Below are positions 34,601 through 40,834 of a stretch of DNA of 64,000 nt, piece after piece. The notes under the pieces are model-generated. The model was not told the DNA's origin. It ran no database searches and saw nothing but the letters and a program-made list of their open reading frames with translations. Position 1 is the stretch's first letter; every line of letters starts with the position of its first letter. The position numbers and the translations under genes were made by a program. This DNA comes from Paraescarpia echinospica (lineage: Eukaryota; Annelida; Polychaeta; Sabellida; Siboglinidae), in contig CM034537.1 of assembly GCA_020002185.1 (NCBI GenBank), positions 12,542,625 through 12,606,624 of the forward strand. Direction: 5' to 3'.

Positions 34601-34805
34601 CAGTCATTACGTTATAAGTTGAGCTGTGTCATTACCTCGACATCTCCTGCAGTGAAAGCTGTGGTCAAGGTGTCACCATGGGGCGAGGGGTAGATGACCC
34701 ATTGACCCTTGCGTTCCTCATACTCCCACTGGACGACAAGGTTGTCCAAGTTGGGGGGCTCCACACTCACCCGTGCCTTCTTGGCCGATGCCCCAGAGGC
34801 AGCTC
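10535..34805 (-). CDS. WWE-WWE-WGR poly(ADP-ribose) polymerase, PARP2-like
   Basis: Seventeen exons (coordinates in the exon entries) join in frame into 722 codons, missing only the N-terminal start. Expected reaction: transfer of ADP-ribose from NAD+ to proteins and chain extension into poly(ADP-ribose), in the nucleus at DNA breaks. Domain order from the 5' end: a Lys/Arg patch (SAKKAR), WWE domain 1 (exons 34,636-34,805 and 33,387-33,513), WWE domain 2 (32,063-32,278), an Ala/Ser/Lys linker (31,396-31,572), a WGR domain with the WGRVG motif (30,652 down to 23,679), the helical regulatory domain (23,088 down to about 19,313) and the catalytic domain (to 10,535). The triad is visible: His in LLWHGSR, Tyr in [15 protein letters not shown], Glu in LNYNEYVVY. 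This triad predicts polymerase rather than mono-transferase activity. The catalytic half resembles PARP2 more than PARP1 or PARP3. Human PARP2 has no WWE domains, so the N-terminal half is unusual. The first coding exon was not found. Confidence 0.9.
10906..12221. repeat. 32-bp tandem array, about 41 copies
   Basis: The unit reads CATTGCAATACAGCTACATC then ACTAGTAGCAAA, with scattered point variants (ACTAATATC, ACTAGTGGC, ACCAGTAGC). It lies in the last PARP intron. Neighbouring copies share variants in blocks, as in stepwise expansion by unequal exchange. Confidence 0.97.
12661..13101. repeat. 34-bp tandem array, about 13 copies
   Basis: The unit begins GCAGTGCAAGTTGTAACAGT and ends GGTACACTATAAGA. 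Copies are almost identical; only the last shows a change (TACATTATAAG). It lies in the same intron as the 32-bp array. The near-identity points to a recent expansion. Confidence 0.97.
14120..14244 (-). CDS. PARP exon: catalytic domain near donor loop
   Basis: Acceptor TTTCCAG, donor AT/GTAAGT. Encodes [20 protein letters not shown] and [17 protein letters not shown], equivalent to the PARP2 segment NELL...GKHSTKGLGKMAP. Confidence 0.94.
14899..15651. mobile_element. piggyBac-type MITE with TTAA target duplication
   Basis: Termini CCCATTAGACCC (14,903-14,914) and GGGTCTAATGGG (15,636-15,647) form a perfect 12-bp inverted repeat, flanked on both sides by TTAA (14,899-14,902 and 15,648-15,651). 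TTAA duplication with CCC...GGG ends is the piggyBac pattern. The element is 745 bp with no transposase. The part from 15,000 to about 15,240 is similar, inverted, to 38,860-39,130. It lies in a PARP intron. Confidence 0.7.
16260..16358 (-). CDS. PARP exon: catalytic Tyr, PARP signature
   Basis: Acceptor GTTGCAG, donor GAG/GTGAGT. 33 codons including [18 protein letters not shown], the most conserved PARP signature. The Tyr of VYFADM is the second triad residue. Confidence 0.96.
16927..17026 (-). CDS. PARP exon: catalytic His
   Basis: Acceptor CTTTGTAG, donor ATG/GTACAC. Encodes [20 protein letters not shown] and [13 protein letters not shown]. The His of WHGSR is the NAD-binding residue of the H-Y-E triad. 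A SINE-derived repeat array begins about 60 bp upstream of the acceptor. Confidence 0.95.
17086..17612 (-). repeat. SINE copy expanded into an irregular array
   Basis: Phrases such as ACTTTACACTTCACCCCTGG and CAGACACTTT recur irregularly about every 24-27 bases between 17,086 and 17,571. After that comes GTCAACTTCTCTGGGAAGC and TTTCAGCC. The single-copy form of this segment is found in reverse complement in the SINE at 59,222-59,568, so this is an internally amplified SINE tail. The open frames across it are repeat artefacts. Confidence 0.75.
18118..18790 (-). repeat. 84-bp tandem array containing PARP exon end and splice donor
   Basis: Eight 84-bp copies, with equivalent points at 18,165, 18,249, 18,333, 18,417, 18,501, 18,585, 18,669 and 18,753. 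The last is the genuine 3' end of the PARP exon at 18,754-18,878. Each unit, read on the minus strand, holds 32 bases of exon (GAGAAACAAGAC... to ...GGCAACAG), the donor GTACTA, and about 52 bases of intron. In the copy at 18,249 the base before the donor is changed. Inside each unit TTAGGCAACA can pair with TGTTGCCTAA downstream, enclosing the donor. In the PARP frame the bases after the genuine donor read AGG-TAC-TAA, so readthrough stops at once. A 293-codon open frame across the array is in another frame and is not PARP. Confidence 0.95.
18754..18878 (-). CDS. PARP exon: catalytic, donor end tandemly duplicated
   Basis: Acceptor CTCAG, donor AACAG/GTACTA. Encodes [20 protein letters not shown] and [20 protein letters not shown]. 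It joins in frame to the next exon to give [10 protein letters not shown]. Its last 32 bases plus the donor are part of the 84-bp tandem repeat that fills the next 640 bases of intron (see the array entry). Confidence 0.93.
19313..19444 (-). CDS. PARP exon: regulatory to catalytic transition
   Basis: Acceptor GTGCAG, donor AAG/GTGACG. 44 codons with [14 protein letters not shown], then [17 protein letters not shown], corresponding to the last regulatory helix and the start of the ADP-ribosyltransferase fold. Confidence 0.93.
19990..20053 (-). CDS. PARP exon: regulatory domain, 64 bp
   Basis: Acceptor CTTGCAG, donor GAG/GTGAGT. 21 codons with [19 protein letters not shown], equivalent to the PARP2 PPVIRT motif and the helix after it. 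The acceptor was chosen because it alone keeps the frame with the exon before. Confidence 0.92.
20185..20323 (-). CDS. PARP exon: regulatory domain, middle
   Basis: Acceptor ATTGCAG, donor TGG/GTATGT. Encodes [18 protein letters not shown] and [15 protein letters not shown], the conserved helices of the PARP regulatory domain. A pogo-like element lies in the intron upstream. Confidence 0.94.
20672..20805. repeat. About 31-bp tandem repeat, 4 copies
   Basis: ATATGGTTACATAATTCTAT followed by CATAGTATA repeats four times in a PARP intron. A short (CA)n run lies just before it at about 20,573-20,595. Confidence 0.9.
21151..22396. mobile_element. pogo/Tc1-like DNA element remnant
   Basis: The left end CAGTCGCTCCTCATTATAAC and the right end (read inward) CAGTCACGTCTCGTTATAAC are imperfect inverted repeats flanked by TA on both sides, the pattern of pogo/Tigger-like elements. 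Both ends carry a direct motif GGGGTCCACGA followed by GCGTTATAA. About 1.25 kb, with no intact transposase. Its interior is similar to two separate parts (about 36,640-36,990 and 39,670-40,110) of the hAT-like element at 36,409. It lies in a PARP intron. Confidence 0.6.
22343..22403. repeat. Perfect 28-bp palindrome with 5-base loop
   Basis: The arm at 22,343-22,370 is an exact reverse complement of 22,376-22,403, separated by GGGCG. The inner 47 bases (22,350-22,396) are two facing copies of a pogo-like terminus, CAGTCACGTCTCGTTATAAC-G, each flanked by TA. Confidence 0.95.
22575..22659 (-). CDS. PARP exon: regulatory domain, helix A region
   Basis: Acceptor TCCATCCAG, donor TTAG/GTAAGG. 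Encodes [16 protein letters not shown] and [12 protein letters not shown], matching the start of the PARP regulatory (helical) domain. Confidence 0.93.
23017..23088 (-). CDS. PARP exon: short basic linker
   Basis: Acceptor TTTTCAG, donor CAA/GTGGGT. 24 codons including [19 protein letters not shown], linking the WGR domain to the regulatory helices. Less conserved, but in phase and placed between certain exons. Confidence 0.82.
23679..23775 (-). CDS. PARP exon: end of WGR domain
   Basis: Acceptor GCATTTAG, donor GAG/GTGAGT. Encodes [15 protein letters not shown] and [17 protein letters not shown], strongly PARP2-like. Confidence 0.93.
24489..24661 (-). CDS. PARP exon: WGR domain core
   Basis: Acceptor CTTTTAG, donor AA/GTACGT. 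Encodes [15 protein letters not shown] and [19 protein letters not shown]: the WGR motif itself and the strand that follows. This domain contacts 5'-phosphorylated DNA ends in PARP2. The 6-kb intron upstream carries a whole DNA transposon. Confidence 0.93.
25361..25826 (+). repeat. Left terminal inverted repeat of the transposon
   Basis: Matches 28,419-28,885 in reverse complement, including TTCATCGTACAAAGACAAAT and GAGTCCAAGAAGAAAGGAAA. Differences are few and mostly single bases or short indels. Confidence 0.9.
25810..26110 (-). pseudogene. Inverted N-terminal segment of the transposon protein
   Basis: On the minus strand, codons spell [17 protein letters not shown], then after one frameshift [20 protein letters not shown] and [20 protein letters not shown], ending at TAA (25,810-25,812). 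This looks like the N-terminal part of the same protein family whose C-terminal two thirds run on the plus strand from 26,069. If so, the segment is inverted within the element. The assignment rests on remembered family patterns rather than an alignment. Confidence 0.5.
26069..28387 (+). pseudogene. Frameshifted transposon protein, QEEADTR family
   Basis: Open from 26,069 to a stop at 27,311-27,313 (first Met 26,183). Coding-like sequence then continues in shifted frames: [20 protein letters not shown] near 27,364, [19 protein letters not shown] near 27,480, SSDQEE near 27,697 then a shift into [37 protein letters not shown] from 27,936, and [20 protein letters not shown] to the stop at 28,387. 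At least four frameshifts make it non-functional. The family is widespread and uncharacterised in invertebrate genomes and is presumed to mobilise the element. It is not a host gene. Confidence 0.75.
28419..28885 (-). repeat. Right terminal inverted repeat of the transposon
   Basis: Reverse complement of 25,361-25,826, ending in GGCATACCTTCCGACTGTAC followed by TA. Confidence 0.9.
29109..29386. repeat. 17-bp tandem array, about 16 copies
   Basis: The unit is CCTACCAGTGGCTACAG, with GTTACAG variants. Because 17 is not a multiple of three and the unit makes no stop, all three plus-strand frames stay open and give the same 17-residue periodic peptide. I regard this as an artefact. It lies in a PARP intron just beyond the transposon. 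Confidence 0.97.
30582..30632 (-). mobile_element. SINE tail fragment beside a PARP splice donor
   Basis: GTTCTTATATAGCACAGTAT and CCAGTCCACAGGACTGCTCA match the reverse complement of the 3' end of the SINE at 59,222-59,568. The fragment ends about 20 bp from the donor of the exon at 30,652. Confidence 0.7.
30652..30767 (-). CDS. PARP exon: start of WGR domain
   Basis: Acceptor TGTTGCAG, donor CAG/GTGTGT. Encodes [15 protein letters not shown] and [16 protein letters not shown], closely matching the PARP2 segment that leads into its WGR domain. A SINE tail fragment ends about 20 bp from the donor. Confidence 0.92.
31396..31572 (-). CDS. PARP exon: Ala/Ser/Lys-rich linker
   Basis: Acceptor TTACAG, donor CAG/GTCAGC. 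A low-complexity 58-codon segment with repeated KVKA/SKVKA motifs and an acidic-basic end (GKEEGGKS). It links the WWE pair to the WGR domain and probably acts as a flexible, basic DNA- or PAR-contacting tether. Phase fits both neighbours (G/TG codon across the next junction). Confidence 0.8.
32063..32278 (-). CDS. PARP exon: complete WWE 2
   Basis: Acceptor CTTGCAG, donor CAG/GTAGTT. Encodes [13 protein letters not shown] near its start and [13 protein letters not shown] near its end, the two hallmark ends of a WWE domain, with [13 protein letters not shown] between. About 71 codons: a second, divergent WWE copy in tandem with the first. Confidence 0.85.
32481..32570. repeat. 30-bp tandem repeat, 3 copies
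   Basis: ACACCCGGCCCACCCACAAC followed by CCCAAGACAA, three times, in the intron between the two WWE-coding regions. C-rich on the plus strand, so G-rich in the PARP pre-mRNA. Confidence 0.9.
33387..33513 (-). CDS. PARP exon: second half of WWE 1
   Basis: Acceptor TTTCACAG, donor ACG/GTTCGT. Encodes [18 protein letters not shown] and then [14 protein letters not shown], the conserved MTQ-x-N-x-x-TG...R end of a WWE domain. 42 codons plus one base, in phase with both neighbours. Confidence 0.85.
33891..34321. repeat. 54-bp tandem array, 8 copies
   Basis: The unit begins GACCTGCTAGGGGGTCATAT and ends CTTTCCTACATTTAAA. The length is a multiple of three, giving a 149-codon plus-strand open frame of identical 18-residue repeats. 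It lies inside the intron that splits WWE 1, antisense to PARP, with no sign of a gene. Confidence 0.97.
34636..34805 (-). CDS. PARP exon: basic patch and first half of WWE 1
   Basis: Acceptor CCCACAG, donor GAG/GTAATG. It encodes 56 codons after a split codon, with SAKKAR (possible nuclear signal) and then [10 protein letters not shown], the W-x-Y...W start of a WWE domain. There is no in-frame Met, and the exon starts with two bases of a split codon, so at least one more exon lies 5'. Confidence 0.85.
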
Positions 34806-34880
34806 CTGTGGGCAATCACAGGAAGAAAATTTACTATAACATCCATGCGCACACCTTTTGTGAGTATACATTAAGTTGTT

Positions 34881-35012
34881 AAAAAGGTAGGTTCTTATAT
34901 CGTGTGGTATCCAGTGAAGGACTGTTCCGTTCGCTTTACACTTCACTCCCTCGCTCACCTGTTCACTCGAACATCATCTCTACTTCTCTGGGAAGCATTC
35001 AGCCAGGCTATG
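34881..35012 (-). mobile_element. SINE copy (minus orientation), 5' truncated
   Basis: GGTTCTTATATCG, GGTATCCAGT, CTTTACACTTCACTCCCT and CTTCTCTGGGAAGCATTCAG match the reverse complement of the SINE at 59,222-59,568. It lies about 75 bp upstream of the acceptor of the first PARP exon found. Confidence 0.7.
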
Positions 35013-36408
35013 TACAATTACTGCACGTAGACAACTCATGCACAACCCGCTACTGTCTTACTCTAATCAAAATACCACGGATTGCACAATTAGACTGGTT
35101 AATAAATACAATCCTTAAAATGGAATGTACGGGTGCTCCTGCCATTTGAAACCCCTGATCTGAACTTCTGATCATAGAGTAAGTGCTTTGAGCGCCTCGT
35201 CTAGGTGGTACCAGCAAAGTAAGAGATCACATCATAACTGATCATTGCTGTTACACTGACACCTTTGAACTTCTTTTTTTGTAGTGATATACACAGTACA
35301 CACTCTTCTGATTGCAAATGGTATGCCCGAGGTAGCCATTATTGTAGCCATTACTGCTATCAGCCTGATATCAACAGCTAAACAACTTAACATGTTTTTA
35401 TTATTAATCGATACAATAAACTTGTCTTAGCTTCATCTTGCTGATCCAGACACCCCCAAGTAGACAGGTTATGCATGACCCTTTAAAAGTTTGGTGTAAT
35501 AACACAATGTAATATATTACTATACAGACCAATAATATTTTATTTTGTTAAGCGCCAAATCCAATATTGTTCACAGTGCTTTATAACAATATACAAATGT
35601 ATGTTAAAAATAATGCATTTTAATAAAAAACAATAGTTGTTATATCATAGATAAAATTAACTAATAATAATAATAGTAATTAAGACAATAAATATAGTAG
35701 AAGTATAAAAGGAATGTGATATAAAATATCATAAAATAAGAGTTAAGATCATATTATTATTATTTTAATAAATAAACTAAAATTAATGTAAACATCAATA
35801 AATTAGGCTAAAATGTATATGAAAAGTAAACAAATAGATAAATAAATAATAAATAAACATTAAACATCAATCAGCTACGGTAAAACAGTGTTGGTAATCG
35901 TCCGAGTTACATATACGCTGCAGTGAACAGGTGAGTCTTCAACACGGATTTAAATGATTCCAGTGATGTTTTGCTGGTAAAGCTTGACGGCAGAGGGTTC
36001 CACACTGCTGCTGCTGCGTGAGCAAATGTAGTTACCGGCTCTACTGTGTGTTCTCGGAACAACTAGTGCGTTCGAGTCAGCAGACCGAAGACGTCTGGCT
36101 TGGCATGTAGATAGTGCTGGTTCGATACCAGAATTCTTCGATATCGATCGATACTAGAATTTTGTTCGATATTCAATACTTATGTTGTCTAATTCATATA
36201 CAGTATAGATCCCAATAGAAACACACTATCCTACCCTTAAGCTATGACCTTTAAAGCCCAATGTTCTAGCACAATATTGTTGTTGTTGAAGCGCCTAACT
36301 CTAGCCCAACATATCCCAACGAAACCAAAAATGTATACATACATATTGTCAATTATTTACAACAGCTTAAAAATGTGCTAAAACTTAGCTAAAGAGTAAG
36401 CTTATGGC
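35013..36408. other. Upstream of the known PARP exons; nothing coding seen
   Basis: AT-rich. Around 35,545-35,590, TAAGCGCCAAAT...CAGTGCTTTATAA resembles the reverse of an L2/SINE-type 3' tail. The missing first PARP exon could lie here or further right; I could not identify it. Confidence 0.4.
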
Positions 36409-37429
36409 CAGGGGAGACTGAATTACTTTAATTTATACTTGAGTAGAAATAAAAGTAATTCACCTCAGAACTACTTGAGTAGAAGTAAAAGTAGCTTCGA
36501 AAAACCTACTTGAGTAAAAAGTAAAACTACTTTCCAAAAGTACTTGAAGTAAAAGTAGAAGTAAAAGTAGAACGGTAAGATGTTTTATCAGGCAAGTAAC
36601 CAACAATATTTACTGCATCAGCGAACAAAAAAATGTGTTCCGGTATCTGCCACCATGGGCGCTAACTACGACGACGGCCATGGTCGCTGCACCAACTGAC
36701 CAAGAACGCAGTCAAAGCCCATGCAGGTCGAAGCCAGTCATTGTGCAGGCCGCGCTATTTATATATATACACGGCTCATGAAGCATATTATGTTGCCAGC
36801 CAACGTCAATATGTATTATGTTTAAAAGCCATACGTACACTGTTGAATGTTGAACTGAATAAAATTCATATATATTGTAGTTTTAAAAATAGATTACGGA
36901 TTAACAGGCCTCGGTGAACTGAACGATACTATGAGACCGCAGCAGTGAAACACGCAAATGAATTTACAAATTCAGTGCTAAGGTTGACTGAAGATTAAAA
37001 AATAGGCCAAGTGGCCCTGAAGTCCTTTGGACTAATACGTCTATATGTGACCCCGGCTGACCAAATGAGTGACAAGTCAGAAAAATTATAACATTGTTTT
37101 CTTACATCCTTGTAAAGGTTTGGTAGGGTGCTTTACACGGTTTCAAAAATTATGTGACTGCTACAAAAATTTGTGAAGTTATGGAGCATTGAACATGGTA
37201 GGGGTCAAAAAGTGAAAATGAAGAAAACGGCTGTTGAAATTATATATGCAAATGGATTGCATGGAAATATTACATGCACAACATTCAAATGTGGCACACA
37301 GTATGTAATATGTATGTTATGTTGCAATAATACACTGGAAGTACAAATGTGCTGCTACAAAGACTTATGAAGTTATGCCAGATTATGTCTTTATGTGTAA
37401 AACTAAGAGGACAGATTATTTGAGAGCAA

Positions 37430-37560
37430 AAGGTAGACTCACTGTTTGACACAGTTTAAAACCTACAGGCAACTGTCCAGTTTAACAGGGGTCTAGTGAC
37501 TTAATGCTGTCTGTTGATACAAGCTTCTGCTAGTGACCAATTACAGATTAGTCACAGTTT
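37430..37560 (-). repeat. Dispersed repeat copy (CCCACTAGACCC family)
   Basis: Reverse complement of about 4,140-4,260: CAGTTTAAAACCTACAGGCA, GTCCAGTTTAACAGGGGTCT, then CTTAATGCTGTCTGTTGA. Confidence 0.65.
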
Positions 37561-37798
37561 CCATCAAACAATAGCAGGCAAAGCTATATATTTCTAACAC
37601 CACAACATATGTATTATCATTGGATAGGTAATTGAATAATCTTTCAGATGAATGCAACTTGTAGCAGCAAAAAATGAAGCATACAAAAGTTACACCGCAA
37701 ACAATGACATGCATTCTCAAAATGTGATTCATTCAAAAATTAGTGCTATATAATAGTAGTTTGTCAAAATGTAAACAAACTCAAAGACAGTTGCAGCT

Positions 37799-37967
37799 TA
37801 CTGTCCACCAAGCAATAGCAGAGCAGTTTTATAATAATAATCCACAAGTTAAGTGGCAGTGATCTTCCTTTTATCATTCATGTGATGTTTATTGTGAGCA
37901 GGGCAGACAAATGGTTATCATACGTAGACAGGTACAGAAAGAAACTGAAATTTTCTATAAAAAGAAC
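37799..37967. repeat. About 170-bp direct repeat, copy 1
   Basis: ACTGTCCACCAAGCAATAGC through TTCTATAAAAAGAAC. About 95% identical by eye to 38,470-38,640. One frame reads SRADKWLSYVDRYRKKLKF, which looks transposase-like, but I cannot assign it to a family. Confidence 0.9.
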
Positions 37968-38469
37968 ACGTTTGCCTATCAATGGCATGTATTTCCTATT
38001 GTTGCTGTTTCTGCCGGGAATAGTTTCTGCCTGGCATAAATCAAACAACCCTGTAGGTAATTATTAATCAAATGTTTTTTGGTGAATCATAGTTACAGAT
38101 CATTAAGGGTTATGATGGAAGTAAAATGTTTACATGTTTACTGCTCACTGAAAAAACAGCCCCACAGAACTAATTATAGTTATGTTAAGATGTTTAACCT
38201 AGTTCCATTATCTGACATTGTGCCAACAGATTGGTGTATTGGGATCATTAAGCCTATATAATTATTATATAAACATAACAGCAGACACTGGGACAGTGTG
38301 ACTGCTGCCTGGCTAAATGGATGCAATGGTGCTTTGAAGTTAGTTCTTCTGCCAACTATCCTTTTCACACAAGCCTATAGGTTTAGTAGCTGCCAGCACA
38401 CTACTGGGCCTAAACTACCATGCAGGTGTGAAAAACGTGCTGATGTATTTGAACTTGATCCACTAATTA

Positions 38470-38640
38470 ACTGTCCACCAAGCAGTAGCAGAGCAGTTTT
38501 ATAATAATAATAATCCACAAGTTAAGTGGTAGTGATCTTCCTTTTATCATTCATGTGATGTTTATTGTGAGCAGAGCGGACAAATGGTTATCATACGTAG
38601 ACAGGTACAGAAAGAAACTAAAATTTTCTATAAAAAGAAC
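38470..38640. repeat. About 170-bp direct repeat, copy 2
   Basis: Second copy of 37,799-37,967, with one extra TAA triplet and a few substitutions. The 500 bases between the copies have no recognisable content. Confidence 0.9.
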
Positions 38641-38859
38641 CACATACCTAAACAAAGTGAATGTAACAGGCAGTGTTCAGATAGGGGTATTGGTTGAATT
38701 GTATTTGTCTTGACACAAAAGGCTTTATTGTGCCTTAACTATGTCAACTATTCTAATGGTTGACATTTGGTTGTTTCAGGTGTCAACTATATTGTGAATC
38801 TGTAATTATTAGTCTATATTGATACAATTGATTTACACAGTACCATGTCTACACAAGGC

Positions 38860-39620
38860 ATGGCAAGCGTAAACAGAACAGTAGAATGCATTTGATATAA
38901 ATAAAGTGTAGGATATTTCACTCTATAGTTGTCCAGAATATTAATTTTCTATGTTTGTCACCTACAGGTGACACAATATTAATTTTCTATGTTTGTCACC
39001 TACAGGTTTCTACAGACAATACATCTTTAACCAATAGACACCACAGTCACACCATTTTATAATAATTAAATGAACATCAAAATAAACACAACTTGCAATT
39101 ATAGAAAATCAATAGTTTTGAAGATACAGTTTAAAAGTGTTAGGCAACTGTTCAGTCTAACAGGGGTCAAGTGTGTCTACTCTGCCTGGGTGCTGTGACC
39201 AATTAAAGATTAGTCAAGGTCTCAATGGACTGGGCTGTAGAGATTAGTCACAGCTTTTGACTTTGTGGCACATTACACAACATCTACTGTTGGGGGTGGT
39301 CTCAAGGGCCCTTCTCAAAACCACATCACTAGATAATGTAAACCTTTTGCACTTTGGGGGCCCCTTAGAATGATTCAATCAAATACAGATTTCTTGTATA
39401 TAGTGGCAGCACCCTAAGATACATCTATGCAAAATTAGAAAAAAAGTTGCTGAACAGTTTTTGAAAAAATAGGCCAAATGTTACATTTTTACCAGTTTTG
39501 GGGTCCTTGGAGGTCCTAGGAAGCCCTTAAAATGATTCAATCAAATACAGATTTCTCGTGCATAGTGGCCAGTGCCCCAAGGTGTCTATGCAAAATTAGA
39601 GAAAAAGTTGCTGAACGGTT
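38860..39620 (-). repeat. Dispersed repeat copy related to 15,000-15,240 and 3,940-4,110
   Basis: 38,860-39,130 matches the piggyBac-type MITE interior in reverse complement (AATCAATAGTTTTGAAGATA; AACATCAAAATAAACACAAC). 39,340-39,480 and again 39,530-39,620 match 3,940-4,110 (AATGATTCAATCAAATACAG occurs at both places). It is nested in the hAT-like element. Confidence 0.65.
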
Positions 39621-40689
39621 TCTGAGATATGGCAGCCAAAGGACTAAAAACTATAGTAAATGTGTGTTCTAAATTGGTGTTTTGGAATTGATTGAAAGAC
39701 GAAGTTAAGCCAGCTATAATACTGCGATCGATTCGCCGTTTCGTATGTGGTTGACGAATTCATATTTTGGTGCACCAAGCAAATTTGCGTTTATCGCAGC
39801 AAAAGATAATATTTGCGCAATGTTAACATACTGATCTTCCCTACTACGCTGCATTAAACATATCAATCCCATTATTATGCAAGGCGTAGTCTATATGTGA
39901 ATTTCAATTGCACTTTACAAGTCGCCGAAGCCAGACGAACCCGCCGAAGGCACCTATTCACGGATGCCACGACTGGCAGAAGGGAAACGATTCGACTGAT
40001 GTCAGTACAAAATAAACAATGTCTCGCACCACATTTACTGTTCCAAATGACTTGACCATATTCACACAAAACAAGTGACAGTTATTACCGTGTCAACATA
40101 GTTTGCCATAGCTCTCATTTCTTGTAATTAAATACATTTAATGAAATGTTGTTGATGGGCAGAACACCACAAGGCGACGTAGTTCAGAAAAAATGTAACG
40201 AAAATATATCGCAAAGTAAATGAAAGTAACGAAGTAAAAAGTAGCGTTACCTGAAATAAAACTACTTCATTACAAGTACAATAGTCAATATAAATAGTAC
40301 TTTGTTACTCTCCGTTACTTGAAAAAACTACTCAAGTAGAGTAACAAAGTAGTTTTACTTCGTTACATGACACCCCTGCCTAAGGCAAACTTGACTAAGA
40401 ATAAGACTTGACACGATCATGCACAGATACGTCCAGAAACATTTTAGTACCTGCAGACAGACGCACATGCTCAAATCACCTTACAAACATAAACACATCA
40501 GAGCCAACACTGAAGAATATAGAATCTCATTTTTTCCTGCACTTTAACTGTATGAAATATCCTAGAAGCGTCATTAGTTAATGCAAAGGACGCCCCACAA
40601 TTTAAGGAAGGCATTCGTTAACTTTAAGGAACTGCTAGTAGGCACTTCAATGAATTCCGCAAACTGGGACGTTTAGCGTGCGCCGATTC

Positions 40690-40734
40690 GCGATCACCGC
40701 AGTCCGTCTTGTTTGCCGGGACTGCAGTGATCGC
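40690..40734. repeat. Hairpin with 16-bp arms in CpG-rich DNA
   Basis: GCGATCACCGCAGTCC (40,690-40,705) pairs with GGACTGCAGTGATCGC (40,719-40,734) at 15 of 16 positions around a 13-base loop. Confidence 0.85.
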
Positions 40735-40739
40735 TTTGT

Positions 40740-40830
40740 TTCAACTCATGTTTTCGCGCTCTATTTCCGGTCATTGACGTCATTCACTGCTGGGCCACTG
40801 TCGAGAGTAAGTTGATCTTCGTCTACGCCA
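40740..40830 (-). promoter_or_regulatory. Candidate promoter (possibly of PARP)
   Basis: A perfect CRE, TGACGTCA, at 40,775-40,782 stands next to an ETS-like TTCCGG (40,765-40,770), in the most CpG-rich stretch between the two genes. CRE plus ETS sites are common at housekeeping promoters, often bidirectional ones. On the plus strand GAGA/GTAAGT near 40,804-40,813 could be a splice donor. PARP must start somewhere between 34.8 and 52.8 kb, and this is the best site I see. No transcript evidence is available. Confidence 0.3.
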
Positions 40831-40834
40831 TTGA

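Larger units (their letters stand above)
36409..40378. mobile_element. hAT-like element, 3.97 kb, with nested repeats
   Basis: It starts CAGGGGAGACTGAATTACTT and ends ACTTCGTTACATGACACCCCTG, an imperfect inverted repeat with the CAGGGG terminus typical of hAT elements. The flanking octamers CTTATGGC (36,401-36,408) and CCTAAGGC (40,379-40,386) match at 6 of 8 positions, as an old 8-bp target duplication would. Both ends carry subterminal ACTTGAGTAGAAGTAAAAGT-type repeats. The middle (about 37,000-39,660) is filled with other repeats. No transposase open frame remains. Confidence 0.6.

Noticed and set aside
40700..40788. Possible first PARP exon starting ATGACGTCAATGACC on the minus strand
   Set aside because: The open frame is short, and the only nearby donor leaves a phase that does not match the exon at 34,636-34,805.
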